From UBA12567 sp964598425 (lineage in GTDB: Bacteria > Planctomycetota > Phycisphaerae > Phycisphaerales > SM1A02), in the NCBI GenBank assembly GCA_964598425.1, contig CAZRBV010000017.1, positions 1 through 61,379 of the forward strand: a stretch of 61,379 nucleotides of DNA, given 5' to 3'. Below the pieces are notes generated by a model, which worked only from the letters and a program-made list of their open reading frames with translations, ran no database searches and had not been told where the DNA came from. The position numbers and the translations under genes were made by a program. Positions 59,306 to 61,379 of this stretch are shown here, one piece after another (position 1 is the first letter of the stretch; the number at the start of each line of letters is the position of its first letter).

Positions 59306-60795
59306 TGTTCATCCTCCCTCGCCCATCCCTGTACGCGTTCGACAGCTCGCTGCCAGAGCATGATCTTCGACGCCCTGTGGGCCTCGTCCACTTTCGGCTC
59401 AAAGCGTTGGTCCAGATGCCAATGCGTGGCCACATCGTCCGGCCCATCGAAGACGCCTGCCCCAATCCCTGCCATCGCAGCCGCGCCCCAGGCAGTCGTC
59501 TCAAGCACCGTTGGTCTGAGCACTGCAGTATTCAGCACATCCGACTGAATCTGCATCAACAGGTCGCTCGCAGCCGCGCCGCCATCCACGCGTAACTCAT
59601 GTAGCGCGATACCGGAATCAGCCTCCATGGCATGCAGCACATCCCCCACGCTCATGGCGATTCCTTCCAGGGTTGCTCGGGCTATATGCGCCCGCGTCGT
59701 CCCTCGAGTCATCCCCAAAATGGCGCCTCGCCCCCAGGGATCCCAGTACGGCGCACCAAGCCCGGCGAACGCTGGCACGAGGACAACGCCATCCGTGTCC
59801 GAAACGGTCGCAGCAAGCGCATTCACATCGGCGGCAGAGTCAATGATGCCGAGGCCGTCCCGCAGCCACTGAATGGTCGCGCCGCCCATAAAGACACTTC
59901 CCTCCATCGCGTAGGTTGTCGTGCCACCGAGTTGCCAGCCGACCGTCGTCAAGAGTCCCCGCTCGCTTCGTACCTTGTTCTCGCCGGTATTGAGGAGCAG
60001 GAAACATCCCGTCCCGTAGGTAGTCTTGGCATCGCCGACTGCAAGGCAGCCCTGCCCAAACAGGGCAGCCTGTTGATCTCCAATCATGCCAGCAACTGGG
60101 ATGCCACGTGGACCCGAGACTGTTCCAAAGTCGCCGCAGCATTCAACAACCTCAGGAAGAATCGACTGCGGAATGTCGAAGAGCGAAAGCAAGTCATCAT
60201 CCCAGCAGCCCCGCTCGATGTCGTACAACATCGTCCGCGACGCATTGGTCGCGTCGGTGGCATGACGCTGGCCATCGGTCAAACACCACAGAAGCCAGCA
60301 CTCCACCGTGCCAAAGGCAAGGTACCCATCCTGAGCGGCCCGCCGAGCACCATCGACATGGTCGAGCAACCACTGCAACTTGCTGGCCGAGAAGTACGGG
60401 TCCAGGACAAGGCCCGTCCGATTGGACACCAACTCAACGACCCCCTCGTCCGAGGCAAGTTGCTCCACGGCACCTGTGGTTCGGTGATCCTGCCAGACGA
60501 TCGCCGGGTGAACAGGCTCACCGGTCCGGCGATCCCACACCACGACGGTCTCTCGCTGATTGGTGATTCCAAGGGCAGCCACGTCGGAAGACTCCGCCCC
60601 GAGAGACGCAAGCACGTCCTTCAAGGTGGCCAATTGGCGGTCCCGGATCTCCAATGGGTCATGCTCGACCCAGCCAGGCTGGGGGAACGACTGGGTCAAC
60701 TCCTTCTGTGACACGGCCTTAATGCGACCATCATCGTCGAAGGCAACGGTCCTGCAGCTGCTTGTTCCTTCATCGAGCGCCAACAGAATCGCCAT
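59302..60795 (-). CDS. glpK: glycerol kinase
   Basis: The 497-residue FGGY-family kinase phosphorylates glycerol with ATP to sn-glycerol 3-phosphate. LALDEGTSSCRTVAFDDDG, GITNQRETVVVWDR, AGMIGDQQAALFGQGC, KTTYGTGCFLLLNTG and the LRVDGGAAASDLLMQIQSD stretch are all typical. The ATG is at 60795. No transporter glpF or regulator glpR is visible in the upstream 500 bases, and no clear promoter is recognised. Operon glpK-glpD. Confidence 0.95.
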   Translation of the reverse strand: MAILLALDEGTSSCRTVAFDDDGRIKAVSQKELTQSFPQPGWVEHDPLEIRDRQLATLKDVLASLGAESSDVAALGITNQRETVVVWDRRTGEPVHPAIVWQDHRTTGAVEQLASDEGVVELVSNRTGLVLDPYFSASKLQWLLDHVDGARRAAQDGYLAFGTVECWLLWCLTDGQRHATDATNASRTMLYDIERGCWDDDLLSLFDIPQSILPEVVECCGDFGTVSGPRGIPVAGMIGDQQAALFGQGCLAVGDAKTTYGTGCFLLLNTGENKVRSERGLLTTVGWQLGGTTTYAMEGSVFMGGATIQWLRDGLGIIDSAADVNALAATVSDTDGVVLVPAFAGLGAPYWDPWGRGAILGMTRGTTRAHIARATLEGIAMSVGDVLHAMEADSGIALHELRVDGGAAASDLLMQIQSDVLNTAVLRPTVLETTAWGAAAMAGIGAGVFDGPDDVATHWHLDQRFEPKVDEAHRASKIMLWQRAVERVQGWAREDEQ

Positions 60796-61298
60796 GGGTC
60801 GATGCTCTCCTCAAGAAGCCGCCACTGCATCCTCGCCGCGATCTGGCTGGCCTGCAACCGATGTGCACCGGAAAAACCCAAGTCATCAACACTCCGCAGC
60901 GTGCGCCGCAACCGAGGAACTGAAGGTTGTTTGAGTGACATGGCACTCGCCCCATCGCAGGTGCCCGACGGGCCAGTGCTTCATCGCAAAGCACACACTG
61001 CCAGTGGTTTCCGTTCACCGTCCCCCATGCATGCACATCGTGGTGGACGAGCGGTGCACTTCGGCGGAGAAAAACATGAATACCTTTTTCCAGTTAGTTT
61101 CAAGCAAAGAGGCAGTTGGGATCCGATAAGTAAACAGGCGGACCACCATTCGCCCACTTCCGGACCGGACTTCCTTCTCTTCTCTTCCGTCACCTCCAGG
61201 CTTCGCGGTCTGGAGGTGATTGTTTTTGGGGCCCCAGCCCCAAAAACAGAGCCCCAGCCAAAGGCTGGGGCGTGAAAGCTTGACGGGATTGGCCGTCG
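60796..61298. other. 503-base intergenic region with three hairpins
   Basis: Between the glpK start and the end of an unidentified minus-strand gene. It must contain the glpK promoter; I cannot place it. From 61191 to 61271 three inverted repeats follow one another: 61191-61218 (9-bp stem, 10-base loop), 61221-61248 (12-bp stem, loop CCCA) and 61251-61271 (9-bp stem, loop AAA). Open frames on both strands here overlap the hairpins and lack family similarity. Confidence 0.6.
61221..61271 (-). terminator. double-hairpin terminator of the partial gene at window end
   Basis: Reading on the minus strand, GCCCCAGCC-TTT-GGCTGGGGC (61271-61251) is followed by TCTGTTTTT, an intrinsic terminator with a U tract, and then by a second stem, TGTTTTTGGGGC paired with its complement (61248-61221). 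It starts 28 bases after the stop of the gene at 61299. Confidence 0.75.
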
Positions 61299-61379
61299 TT
61301 ACTGCGACAGCATCATTTGGTTATGTTCGCTGAGTGCGCCCGAGACGATGGCGTACCATTCGCCGGTGTTGCGCATCTC
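61299..61379 (-). CDS. C-terminal 26 residues of an unidentified protein
   Basis: On the minus strand a frame open from the window edge ends in TAA at 61301-61299. The visible end reads RNTGEWYAIVSGALSEHNQM and closes MLSQ. An intrinsic terminator follows 28 bases later, which supports a real 3' end. No family is recognised from this fragment; the rest lies outside the window. Confidence 0.6.
   Translation of the reverse strand, partial: EMRNTGEWYAIVSGALSEHNQMMLSQ

Noticed and set aside
60802..61275. 157-codon plus-strand frame upstream of glpK
   Set aside because: It runs through three perfect hairpins and an intrinsic terminator, and shows no family similarity.
1..61379. CRISPR arrays, transposases, integrases, phage genes
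   Set aside because: I found no regularly spaced repeats with spacers and no recombinase motifs. The only direct repeat pair, by tRNA-Arg, has two visible copies and no associated enzyme in the window.

Overview
The window is a GC-rich scaffold with three runs of N (100, 10 and 100 bases). It most likely comes from a planctomycete, and class Phycisphaerae fits best. Four things point there: two secreted proteins that end in an Ala/Pro-Gly, hydrophobic, poly-Arg sorting tail; a planctomycete-type cytochrome c domain with a CxxCH haem site; a pseudopilin with the FTLVE cleavage motif; and futalosine-route menaquinone synthesis (mqnA) beside peptidoglycan genes (alr, ftsW, murG). This placement is inference from protein style, not from a marker tree.

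Layout. 1-9.5 kb: partial tRNA-Asn, rpmE, prfA, a pseudopilin, a sat-cysC sulfate-activation operon, a cytochrome c/LTxxQ protein, mrp (cut by a gap), a CPBP membrane protease (cut by the same gap), and rplM-rpsI. 9.5-18.4 kb: alr, mqnA and an unusual protein ending in a sigma-region-4-like helix-turn-helix on the minus strand; then a DEAD-box helicase, psuG, a short rho and a TPR-sulfotransferase on the plus strand. 18.5-30 kb: two tandem sorting-tail paralogues, miaB, ftsW-murG, a pseudoreceiver protein plus a GGDEF protein, and a tightly overlapping four-gene minus-strand set (C26 amidotransferase, ygfZ, a 56-residue membrane protein, HMG-CoA lyase), followed by rpsR. 30-35.8 kb: a TPR protein, a HEAT-repeat lipoprotein, fumC and a degenerate alpha/beta hydrolase.

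The most interesting region is 35.8-52.2 kb. It holds a phenylacetyl-CoA catabolic cluster: a FlK-like thioesterase, enoyl-CoA hydratase, paaG, paaH, paaJ, paaA, a double-length paaB, paaC and paaD. This runs directly into the E1alpha, E1beta and E2 genes of a 2-oxoacid dehydrogenase, a secreted thioredoxin-TPR protein and an E3-like flavoprotein. A converging paaN-paaY operon closes the region. No phenylacetate-CoA ligase (paaK), paaE reductase or paaZ is visible. A reasonable hypothesis is that the oxoacid dehydrogenase makes phenylacetyl-CoA directly from phenylpyruvate, so phenylalanine could enter the epoxide pathway without free phenylacetate. The products, acetyl-CoA and succinyl-CoA, would feed the TCA cycle, and fumC lies just upstream.

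52-61.4 kb: an amino-acid-permease/EIIA/RCK-C fusion, an HdeD-like membrane protein, a TPR protein, tRNA-Arg(CCT) followed by a hairpin-rich direct repeat that runs into a scaffold gap, an HD-GYP protein, a glpK-glpD operon and the C-terminal end of an unidentified gene. Several plus/minus gene pairs converge with overlapping ends, and many co-directional genes overlap as ATGA, GTGA or TGATG, so the genome is compact and translational coupling is common.
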